A stretch of 64,000 nt of DNA from the NCBI GenBank assembly GCA_959347315.1, contig OY365813.1, positions 20,962,854-21,026,853 of the forward strand. Direction: 5' to 3'. The notes beneath the pieces were generated by a model. The model was not told the DNA's origin. It saw only the letters and a list, made by a program, of their open reading frames with translations, and did no database searches. The first letter of the stretch is position 1; the number at the start of each line of letters is the position of its first letter. Below are positions 47,790-59,200 of the stretch, piece by piece. A program made the position numbers and the translations under genes. Source of the stretch: Bimastos eiseni. Taxonomy: Eukaryota; Annelida; Clitellata; Crassiclitellata; Lumbricidae.

Positions 47790-48600
47790 GACCAAAACTC
47801 AAAACCAAGACCGAGAGGTCCGAGACCAAGACCAAGACCGAGACCGAGTGGTCCAAGACCAAGACCAAGACCGATGGTCTGAGACCAAGACCAAGACCGA
47901 TACTCTTTTTTATAAACAATTCAATTTATTAAGACGCTAAAGCGGTGTAACACGCTTAAAGCCTTAATTTTACAGCTGAAGAATACTATTCTTAATAATG
48001 GTCCAGAAAACAGGTTTACCGGCCACTCTGAACTTTTGCGTGCTAAGCTATTGGCATCGGCCTGAAAATATCACAATATAAATTACTCACAGTGTACGAT
48101 AGGTTAATATTTTAAGACATATGAACAAGTAGATTAACATTCCGTTTGAATGATGTACTAATACCACGGACCTCGGAATTGTAGGTAAACAGTGTCTGCA
48201 CGTGGCCAACAACATAAATATTAAATTGTCCCATAACCTTGAAATTTGTGAAAACAAATTATTAAATGGCTGGCTCCGTTCCAAATGCAATTTTGTCCTG
48301 CCCACAGTAACATGCATATGAAGATCTATTGGTTCGGTCAGCACGCCATAGATCGAAAACAATCGATTAAAGCCTAAACACACGGTGTCTCTAATAATCG
48401 AAAAATGACCGACAAATATCGAAAAATTGCTCTGACACGGCAAATGACCAAGAACGTTAATTTAAGACAGAAACCAATCCCAAGACCATTCCTTTAAGAC
48501 CAAGTTCAAGACCGACGCATTCGAGACCAAGACCCAGAAAAAACAGCAGTTTTCCGGTCTCGAGACCGTCTTGAGACCGAGACCGCGGTCTCCTGATCAC
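47790..48600. repeat. AGACCAAGACCGAG short tandem repeats flanking a unique 550-bp core
   Basis: Left block (47790-47905) repeats GACCAAGACCGAG-like units. A second block (48480-48600) repeats GACCAAGACC and then inverts to GGTCTCGAGACCGTCTTGAG. The bracketed core is not recognised. The arrangement looks like a foldback-type repeat, but no target duplication was identified. Confidence 0.45.
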
Positions 48601-48891
48601 ATCCCTGGCCATCTTGTCTGGTAGCACAACTGTTTCTGCACGTTCTCTTAAGAATTTTATTTTCTCTATGGGTTCTACGCACTGGTAGCGCCTCTGATTA
48701 GGTTGTACAGAGAGAGGCGCTTTATAAATCCGTTAATAAAATAGAATAGAATGCGCTATGACAACCAGTCACCCGGGGACAGTTGTTACGATCTTTAGTT
48801 TATTGATGATGGTATGATGACTTACAATGACATAACCCTACGCGTGGCTAAATAATCTGTATATAGTATTGGAGCTGTGAGGTATTGAAGT

Positions 48892-50303
48892 GTGTGTTTG
48901 CGCGTGCGCGCGCTTGTTAACTGCTCTTTGAGAACTGGCATAGTACCTAGCCCACTAAAGATAGCTAAGGTGACACCTATTTTTAAACAGGGAAATAAAG
49001 ATGATGTTGCTAATTATAGACCAATTTCCATTTTACCCTACTTCTCGAAATTATTTGAAAAAGTTATGTATGTGCGCCTCTATGATTACATCAATAAAAA
49101 AGGTATACTGTGCCCATTTCAACACGGTTTTCAACCGGGCCATTCCACTGTAATATCACTACTTAGTATATCGGCCGAAATAGATCGCAATGAATATTCT
49201 CTAGGCATATTCATTGATATTGTGAAAGCTTTCGACACAGTTAATCATGATATCTTACTCATTAAGCTAGAAAACCTTGGTATTCGTGGCATAGCACTTA
49301 ATTGGTTCAAAAGTTACCTTACCCGTCGATATCAGCAGGTAAAATGTAATGACTTTATATCATCGCTCAGGCTACTAAAATATGGAGTTTCGCAAGGCTC
49401 CATCTTGGGACCAGTGCTGTTCTTAATTTTCATAAATGATCTGCCTAATGTTTCTTCCGTGCTTAAATTTTTGCTATTTGCTGACGACACAAATATCTTT
49501 GTTCCCATAAATTCTACGAAAAATTATTTGAAATAGTCAATCATGAACTAGAGAATGTTAGTGACTGGTTCAAATCAAATAAGCTCTCATTGAATGTCAC
49601 CAGGACAAGCTACATCTTATTTAGTTCCCACCGCAAACAGATGCCTCAAATCCAAGAAACGCTTAATTTAAATAACATACCAATACCAAAAGTCGTAACA
49701 ACCAAATTCCTGGGCGTTCAAATTGGTCAACACCTTACATGGAATGATCATTTTATACAACACATTTCAAATAAAAATTCAAAAAATTTAGGAATAATGG
49801 CTAGGGTTATGCACTTGATTCCACCAAATACAGGAATAAGCCTATACTACACGATGATCCACCCTTACTTAGCGTACTGAAGCGTCATCTGAGCTTCAAA
49901 CTATCCTTCAAGATTAAGACACCTTAGTATTTTACAGAAGAGAGCTATCCGCATGATCAACGGTAGCCACTTCCTTGCTACATCTCAACCCATCTAAAGA
50001 GAACTTGGTATTTTGACTATTGAGCAATTGACCACTTACCAAACCCTTGAATTCATGTATAAATATACTCACAGTCAACTACCCGTTGTGTTTAATAACT
50101 ACTTTTCCTATCTTTCTGTTTTAAACCGATACAGTCTACGATCCTCTACCAACTACAGACCTGTGTTTTCCAGAACTAATACACGAATGTTTTCAATGAG
50201 ATACTTCGGCCCAAAGGCTTGGAACAACCTACCAGAGGAGATACGTTACTGGAAAAATCTCGGTTCTTTTAAAAAAAGTATACGCGAATATTTGAACATT
50301 TGA
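48892..50303 (+). pseudogene. LINE reverse transcriptase pseudogene
   Basis: Longest open part is 48892-49536, but homology only begins near VNCSLRTGIVPSPLKIAKVT (about 48912). At least two frame interruptions separate the RT core from the C-terminal domain, so no active enzyme is predicted. Confidence 0.8.
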
Positions 50304-50565
50304 ATATTTGATCAATTCAGATTATGTGTGCACCTATAGATATATAACTTTATTGTCATTATGCACATAGTTAACTAGTAAATTTTTTTCCATGTTTCAA
50401 TGTCATATCAGCTGCCATAATTACTTGTCGTACTAGGGTGACCAGACTACGGGACTTGTGTCCTTTTTGGGGTTTCTTCCTTGTTGGCTCCTTTTCCTTA
50501 AAAAGCTAGATTTGAATTATACTTGTAGTACTTGCTTGGATCAATAAAAACCAGTTATTATGTTA
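48912..50565 (+). mobile_element. 5'-truncated LINE (Jockey/CR1-type reverse transcriptase), broken
   Basis: The plus-strand frame runs to 49536 with NYRPISILPYFSKLFEKVM, QHGFQPGHST, VKAFDTVNHDILLIKLE, YGVSQGSILGPVLFLIFIND and FADDTNIFVP. These are the fingers/palm motifs of non-LTR reverse transcriptase, with the FADD catalytic box. A frame change follows near 49530. The thumb and C-terminal parts continue in other frames (49590-49880, 50013-50303), ending WNNLPEEIRYWKNLGSFKKS. The 3' end is an A-rich segment plus TTATGTTATGTTATG. The start is truncated at about 48912, so endonuclease and ORF1 are missing. Confidence 0.85.
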
Positions 50566-52141
50566 TGTTATGTCTATTAGTCCTCATATGTTCAATGCTG
50601 CACTGACGGTTAAGTAGTTACATTTATATACCGCCTTTCCGCACCACGAAGGTCTGTTTGTTGTGCATCTAGAGTGATGTTGGTAGCTGCCTTGTCCCAC
50701 AAGTAATGGCAACGCTGTCAGTGATGTTGCGAAACAGTTTATTACGAGATGCTGAATATTATAATTATTTGCTGAGTATGAACAATAATGAGTTCCCTGA
50801 TAAATTGACGTCTGAATTGAAAGTATGTCTGAGGCACTGGTTTCTTTTAAACATTTACTATCTGTGCAGAAGAGAGATTGCATATTTTATGCTAAGTAGT
50901 TTCCCGGCTTTTCTGTGTTCATCCTACTTCATTGTTGCTATAGGTAGAGGGTCTAGGTAGTGTAAGAAAATATGCTTCTCATGCAGAAATATTTTTCCAT
51001 ACCAGGAGCGATATTTTCTTGGAAACGACTACTGGATTCCTCTTTCTGTGATGCCAAGTGTGCAATCTGCTACATGCGCAGCTTTGTATGTTATGATGTA
51101 ATAAAAACAATAAAAACAATAAAAACTAAAAACATGTGGTTATGGCCATGGTTATGTAAAGGGTGATGATAAACAGCATCTCCCGCAGTAGATAAATTTG
51201 CACTGGCGATTTTGATGAAAACATGATGAGCGTGTGTATGGGCGAGAAGCATCCATCCTCTGGCTGGACTCATTAAAGGGACGAGTGCCTTAACATTGGG
51301 TAACGTGAGTTTGCCCTTCCTTTGGCTGGGATGTTAAAAGGGGACGAGTGAGAGGCGATTGGTGGAAATAAGCTGTCCATTAATGGATGTAGGTGCCATA
51401 TAAACCTATTGCGTGGATCAGTGAAGCAGTCCACGTCTGTATATTTGTACATAAGAAAGTTAAGGATTTGATGTAAGTGTTGCAGGCAGGGTCGAAGTGA
51501 TAACTTGAAGTTGAATCAGTTTCTCTTCTGGGACATCATCTGCAAAATATCATGTGGGCTCTGTAGTTCAATACTGAAGTAGAAGTCGTGTTTCCAGGAA
51601 TTGTAAAAAATCAAAACCGATATCAAATTGCATTTCAAGTTTGTTTTATTTTCTCAGTTTCAAATGTAAAAAATTAATTATGATTTATTCATTTGTCATT
51701 TCGATAGACCTGAAGTTCGTCCGCTCGAGCAAATTCGTGTCGTATTATTGTTAGCAGTAAATGTTCGGTAACGAAATCGTCTATATATGAGGAGCCATTA
51801 AATAATGTACAATGGAATCATACACATATATCGCGTGTTGACATTGACGTGGTAACGAGAATCATTTCAGATTCTAAGTTTAAAGACACCAAAGTCAATT
51901 AAAGTGTTCAAACAAATCCATATGTTACAAAAATCACACAATTTAATTTATACCAGCATGATTCTACAAACAAATTCGATCGAATTAAATTTGAAATTTT
52001 TTCAATGTTATCCCCATTTCAAAGTCTCTTTTATCACATCCTTTACAAGCCAGTTGGGAAAGGATGTTAAAGGAAGTTGGCCTTGTTGCACGCTCAGATA
52101 AGTCTCCTCAAGGAAACCGCTGAGAACTTTCCGCGAAATAT

Positions 52142-52431
52142 TCAATGCCCGAGAGGCCCATTCCTTGCAGGCCAATTCCTGCCGGGTCGACCCCTACCAG
52201 GTGGATTCCTTCCAGGGACCTTATAACCATGTCGATATCGAGTGACTCCACATTCCTCTTGCCTTTCAGGCGTTAAATTGTGCGCCCAGTCGCAGATTTT
52301 GTTCACGTCCTCGAAGTACGTCGTCGCAGGACACGGCATCACATTTAAATATTCATTGCTACATGCAATGTAGGTTGTACAGTCATTGGGGTTGGGGTAC
52401 AATCCGTTCAGCTTGTCCTCGCAGGTGAAAG
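52142..52431 (-). CDS. Gene A exon 10, CBM14 chitin-binding domain and basic tail
   Basis: Encodes [16 protein letters not shown], then [22 protein letters not shown] and EECG: the six-Cys spacing of a type-2 chitin-binding (peritrophin-A/CBM14) domain. It ends with a tail rich in PGR, then stop TGA at 52144-52142. Acceptor TTTACAG at 52438-52432. A possible polyadenylation signal (AATAAA, minus) lies at 51650-51645. Confidence 0.88.
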
Positions 52432-54965
52432 CTGTAAAGAATAACAACAGCATTTCGTATGCAGCCAGAAATAAAGGTGTACACATAACTACAAATACTA
52501 TATTATGTTACCGACCATCATATTATTTCAATATCCAAAAATAATTTATTACAGAACTGGTGTATTGTGCAAACGAAGTAAATGATAGCAACTGCGATGT
52601 GTGAGTGTGAATGTACTTGTGGGTCTGTGTGCGGGCGTGTGTGTTTGAATGTGTGGCCATTCAAAATGTAAATTAGCCTAATTCAGTAACACTGCTATTC
52701 AACTAAACATGTGATTTTAATTATAAAGAAGAAATAATTCATTGAAGGATAGCAGAACACTCTATCTCAGTCAGAATTGTGAAAGAATTAGTTAACTGAA
52801 AATTCGTATATATATATATAATATATATATGACGCATCTGATAAAATTTAAATAGAGACTACCTATTTATTTAGACAATAGCCTAAGATATACTAACTGT
52901 CAGTAAGGACAGAAAGTTCACAAGCATGAATGATTGCTTCAACATACGTAAATAGAAACATGCATGCATATATGCACATTAAGCAAACACTAAAATTTAC
53001 TGTTAACCGCATTAAGTTACATATTCATAAAGGCGTCTTACGTTCACCATTATGAGTTGTGGTGGTTGCACTTGAAGAAGTTGTGGTAGGTGGAGGTGAA
53101 GTTTTAGTGGTTATGGTAGGTGGAAATGTGGTGGTAGGTGGAGGTGAAGTTTTAGTGGTTGTGGTAGGTGGAAATGTGGTGGTAGGTGGAGGTGTAGTTG
53201 TAGTGGTTGTGGTAGGTGGAGGTGTGGTGGTAGGTGGAGGTATAGTTGTAGTGGTTGTGGTAGGTGGAGGTGTGGTGGTAGATGGAGGTGCTGTTGTAGT
53301 GGTTGTGGTAGGTGTAGGTGCGGTGGTAGGTGGAGGTGTGGTGGTAGGTGGAGGTGTGGTGGTAGGTGTAGGTGTAGCTGTAGTGGATATGGTTGCTGGC
53401 GTAGTAGGCGCCCTGCAATATACATAAAACGAAAAACTTCATTACCATTGTCAGCAACCAGATTGATTCTAATGGTTTATGTTGTTATCGATGAAACTCT
53501 GAACATTAAAAAGCGTGCAGAAACGACTTGGTAATACCACTTTATACAATAATAATTGTTAATCACCAACTGACTTAATTTTCAGCGGGTAAAGACGATC
53601 GTCAGTTGCATGCGTTCTGTGCCAGAGAATACCGCCAAAGCGGATACAGATATTCACTTTATTTAAGAAAATTGTATCTCGAAATATACCGATTTCTAAA
53701 CTTTAATCTAATATAGCATGTTACCATATCAAATGTAGAGAATATAATTCGATGAAAGCATTGTAAACTGTGCACTATCAGAACCAATTATCCAGTCCTA
53801 GTAGCAATCGACCACTCATGTATGCAGGATGCTGTAATTTATTAAGCCACCTTTCAACGAAGATAGGAACTATAACGTTTCTTAGATATCTCTAACTAAA
53901 CTGACACCCTTTGCCCCTTTGACCTACCGTAACTCCACGTTCACCTTTCCATCAATATTCAGTAGCTCCTCTCTTTCAATTTCATTCTCATTTCATTGTT
54001 TATCCACATTAAGGGTGTCATGCACAGTGCTGTGCGATAGCAAGAGCTTCTTAATCCATATTATGCTTTCTTGTTTATTTACTTCGTTCGCAGCATTTAT
54101 AGCTAACGTTCACTGCCATTCGAGATGTGATGCATTATCCGTAGCTCTCTGCATCGTAGGCCTACTCCGTGTAACGAATTCCTCACATTCACCTGTCTCA
54201 TGTCACAAGTCCACAATTTCGCCCACCTTTCCCACGTAACGAGTAAGATAAATTTATAAAACAAAACAAACTATTTTCCTGAGATGAACTAAATTAAAAT
54301 CTCAGTCTTATTTACGGTGTTTTCAGGTGTTCATTAGCGGTTGAGAGAAGTGGATAAGGTCCAGCATTGCATCCCATGCTTCCACTGAAGTCATCCAAAT
54401 CGACGTTCCACACCATCCAGCCAGAATACCCATTTGCCATTAAATACTCGACCTGTTCAAACAGAGCTGACTTGGTCAAAAATCAATCAATCAACACCCG
54501 CAATCAAACAATCAAAGAAAAGCATCCGATTAATTCAATCACACCGAGCATTTCTATAACACCCTTTTAGAAACTACTCAGAAGTACTCGCACAGCCTTT
54601 CTTTATTACGGCTGTATTCGAAGCATAGAGCGTGGACGCAATAGAATAACAGTGTTAAAGAACTCCTCAGAATAGATTAGATTTTATTGATTACCTGAGT
54701 TTAGTTTAGATTAGATTGAATTACATACCTTGATTTGAAAGCTCTCTTCGTCTTCGTATCCAACCCATTGGTCTCCTTTGTATGCATAAGGCGACTGATG
54801 TTCTTCGGACCAGACTCTTGTGGCTCCATCACTAAGCACAATGCAAATCTACAAACGAGAAAAAATCTACTGACAAAGCAACTTGGGGATGAAAAACTGT
54901 TACGTAGCGTATTCTGAGAGACAAAGCGCATCAGACAAAACTATGTTAGATAAATATATATATAT

Positions 54966-54997
<32 letters not shown>

Positions 54998-56164
54998 TTA
55001 AAAATCAGCGTGGTTGGTTGCAAAAGAAAAAGTATGAATGCAAATAATGCACTGTATATCAATGTGTTAAAATTTGGATCTGAGTTAACCGCTGAACCAG
55101 TTGCTATCTGTTTCTTGTGCATGATACCCTGTCAGCGGCATCTTGGTCCCTTAAAACCCTCTAACTGCCAGCGTTATTGAGTATGCCCTACATTTAGCCA
55201 TGCGCTGGTCTTTAAATGGTAAAGGGTCTCTCTCTTATTGACTCCTGTTACACAATAAATGTTTCTACTATGGCTGTTATAAATGTAATTGTGCACACGG
55301 GTAGCAATAAAGTTTATGGTTACGGTAAAAAACAAATGGCGTTGTTTTATACTTCGTAATACGACAAGAAGCCGGCTTCTCTCGTGTAGGTTCCGTTGTC
55401 GCAGGTACCGTTAATCGGAGCACCAAGGCCATTCTGTGCAGGGTCCACCAGTCTGACACATCTACCAAACGCAGCGAGTCCTATTACGAGTTTATCTTTT
55501 GGAGCACCCAATTCAACCCAATAGTTGGCTGACCAGTTCTACAAACACCAACATTTAATTACAGAGACATTGCAAAGGCGTTGTAATGTCGAGTGTTATT
55601 CGGCGATCTAAGAAGTTCAGTCGGATAAAACATTTCATTGACACAATCAAAAAAGGTCAGTGAAAGAAATTTGACAATAGATTGATGAGGTCGGTTCCCG
55701 CTGTTGGTCGAAGCAGAAGGCAAGGTAGGTAGTCGGTGAGACTAGTATGCGTGGCGTCCAGAATTAGGATGGCGATAGAGCTATGGAACCAATTTTTTAA
55801 CAATTTTAGATTTGTCCGAAATCATGCCAGTCATAGACATAAACATCTATATAAATAAAGAGAGGATTCTGTCTGTCTGTCTGTGTGTCCTTGGCAGGCG
55901 ACGCATTTGCACAGTTTTGGAGCTATTCACTCCAAACCTTCACCGTTGGCTCGGGGAACACTTGATACACGCAGTCGGGGGCTTCCTGAAGCCCACGCAC
56001 GGTGTCTTCCACGTCTTCAGGACCAAAAACCTGTTTCACCACCTCCAAGGAGTTTCCTTTTCAGTCGCCAGGATCGACACACGTTGGTTCCCGACCTATG
56101 AATGTTATATATGTGCACGTGATTTCTGCCAGCCACACGTATTTCTTTAACGAATGGACGGTTT

Positions 56165-56202
<38 letters not shown>

Positions 56203-59200
56203 TAGCAGGTATAAATTTGGCAATCATTTGAAAAGTCGGTCAGGTGTGTATGTACTTTCAGTGTCTATACACAATTACGTTTATGCTTTTCCACACTTTA
56301 ACAGATATATTCACTCGAAACCTTCGCCGTTTACAGCGAGTTGTTGGAAATGCGGAGGGCTAGGGCTATCAGAAAAAGAAAAGTGGTTAGGAACGCAGAG
56401 TTGTTGAGGAGGAAGAGGAGGTGGAAGAGGAAGTCGTAGGAAAGAATTATGGAGTAGGGGAAAGGAGAAGTGTGACGATGAGTGCATGATAAAGTGGAGA
56501 AGATGGTAAAGAATGTGAAAAGAAGGATGGGGTGGGAGGAGGAAGTGGTTAGGATAGGGTGAGAAGTAGGAGGAAGAGGAGAAAGTTGGGAAAACAAAAG
56601 AGAGGGAATAGAAATAAGAGAAGACTGAGAAAGAAAAGAGGAATTAGAGATGAGGAGGAAGGATTAGATTTAGGAAAGGTGAATTCTGCCAGACAGGCGT
56701 TATAAGAGACTCTGCAGCCTCGTTCAGGGCTGCAGAGTCCCCTCAGGCCAGTCAGGAACGACAGGCTGCAAATGCTCCAAAAACAGGAATGCCTCCGAAC
56801 AACTTCGTCCTTAATCAAGGTGCCCCCAAAATCTTCTTCACCTGGGCGAACGTCGGGTACCCCAGCTTGTTAGCTGTAGAGGAAGGCCAACATTATATAG
56901 GATGACACAAAAGTTCGTTCATCGTTTTCAAACTTAAATACCTCGGTCAAAATGATTCCGATCTTTTAATGCTGCAAGCGTATACAGAACTCATTTATTA
57001 AATAACACTGACAATTTATAAGTCGAATGTGCGCTAAATGACGTGACAGCGTACACTGCGGCACGTGAGATGCATTTCTGACTCGTACCTGTATGTAACG
57101 TCACCATTATTCATGCCGCTTAATTGAATAAAAATAAGAGCATCGACGCTGGACTGAGGAAGACTGGTCTAACATTTTGTTCACCGATGAGTCGCCGTTT
57201 GAGGTGTTATGTGCACCGAATCCATTAAATGATACAGTTTTCTGATCACATAGGGAGAACGTTCCTTCTGCTCCACAATTGAAGGTTAGTCCGTCAGTGA
57301 TGATGTGGGGTGGGATGACGGCCAAAGGTTTCACAAGCTTTCACTTTGCGCTAAATGGTAAAATGAGCTCGCAGTATTACATTACAAACATTCTAGAGCA
57401 AGCGCGAAGCCAACGTTCGAGAGACAGCAAAAGGGTTAGGCAACGAAAGTTATTTGTGGGAGCATAGCAGCATGTGATGCACGCTGTCATACATTAGCTG
57501 TGACGACGAAGTGGCTAGACTGCAAACTCCCGTCACGCATGAAGCCGAAGGATTAGCCACCAAAGCTCTCTGGATCTCATTCCTACTGATAAATTGTGGA
57601 GTATTTAGTCTCTCGAAGTTTATGTAGATCCTGAGTCAAAAAACATTGAGCAGCTCAAACGTTGCTTCCAACGTGCGTGGAGATCGATGGAAGTTGGGAC
57701 ACCTCGGTCGCTGATTAAGTCTATGCCGTATAGAGTCGGCGCTGTCATTAAGCAGATCTTACGAATATCATTTGACTTGTGTATGTACTGACATAATATC
57801 AGAAAAAATATCAAGCCCTTACTGAGGAAACGCATATTTTAAACGGTGAACAAACTTTTGTGTCTCCCTAAAATTCATATTTCATTACTTTATTAATTAC
57901 GAGATAGCACCGCTTCAAGGTGACTACTCATAGGCGTTCACAACACCAGCGCGGCCAAATAAAGTCATTTTATGATGAGTGGGAATGGCTAAGAGGGTGT
58001 TCTAAGAAGGGAGCGGCGCATCAAAGGGACGCCATTCCAAATCGAGGGGACAACCCCTGCAATATGCCAATTCAGAAATCCTATCATGAGATGGAACTTT
58101 AAAACATCATGCATAAGCGGTCTGATCTTCTGAGATTTGATCATTATGTGGCTTTGCTTTTGGGCGCCATCGTATGATGCCTTGTACAGACAATAACCTT
58201 CAGATCTAATGATGCTACCAATAAGAATAATATTTACAAACCAGATTGCGCGTGCTTCTGTCAGCGCCATCGTATATTTGGCCATATTCGTCCGCTCTAG
58301 CGTAGAGCGGAGCATTCAATCCGGCTATGGTATCCCAGGCACCGTTATAATCGTACGTCATAACATTCATGAAGTCTAGCGCCCTACAAGAAATATTCAA
58401 GCTCAAAACTAATTAATCCATTGTGAACAGGTTGGAAAGGCTACTGCATTTATAGCACACCAAGGTTCTACTTCAAGCTTGAATTGACAGATGCTATCTT
58501 TTTAATCCGTCATGATTCAATCAGATAAATAATTCATAATAGCAGAATGTTTTTGAGTGATTCATAATTTCAGAAAAGAAATGGTCATCTAAATAAGAAT
58601 ATGATCACGTGAAGACTTTTTAAATGCAAGCGGCAGCTTACTGTGAAATTTCCGGTACTTCGTATCCAGCGTCAATGGTCGTTTTTCCTGCTCCAACTGC
58701 AGCAGTCAGAAGCAGAGGAGTTTTCTCAGAGCTCTTAGCCTCCTCGTCTATTGCTATGCGAAATTCCTTTAAAAATGCAAAGCGTAATGCGTTACAGGAC
58801 CATCATTGTCGTCGTCAACATCAAGTTTAAGCATCACAACAATCAACTTCTTACTGTTTTCTCTAATTATTTCGTCCACTCATCTGAAGTTAACCCGTGC
58901 GGGTCTGCGTGCGTCTGATGCCTACGGCTATTGGCCGACTTTTGCCCGCACAAATACTAGAAACTTTTCAATCAGACACACTGGACCCATGATCTGGAAT
59001 AGCTTGCCATCTATCCTTCGTTCACAACCTCGTATGTATGCATCTAAAAAGAATTCACGTGACTTCTTAATTAATGACTCCTTATAATTACACCCAGCAA
59101 CGTTTAAAACTTTTTTTATTACTTACCTATTCTCTGTCTTTTATTTTCTAATAGTCTCTTGCACCTTGTCTTTTTAGTTAACTAGTTAAGTCTCAAACTA

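Larger units (their letters stand above)
43646..52141. other. Spacer between gene A 3' end and gene B promoter
   Basis: 8.5 kb with no host gene found. It contains the B promoter block (43646-44100), a G12 run (45309-45320), a SINE (45803-45990), a mariner element (46309-47315) and AGACC-type satellite DNA (47790-47905, 48480-48600). It also contains a 5'-truncated LINE (48912-50565) and the probable gene A 3' UTR (about 51640-52141). The remaining parts show nothing I can name. Confidence 0.6.

Noticed and set aside
53059..53427. Plus-strand Val/Gly-rich frame of 122 residues
   Set aside because: Antisense of the Thr/Pro linker exon of gene A; no splice or start support.
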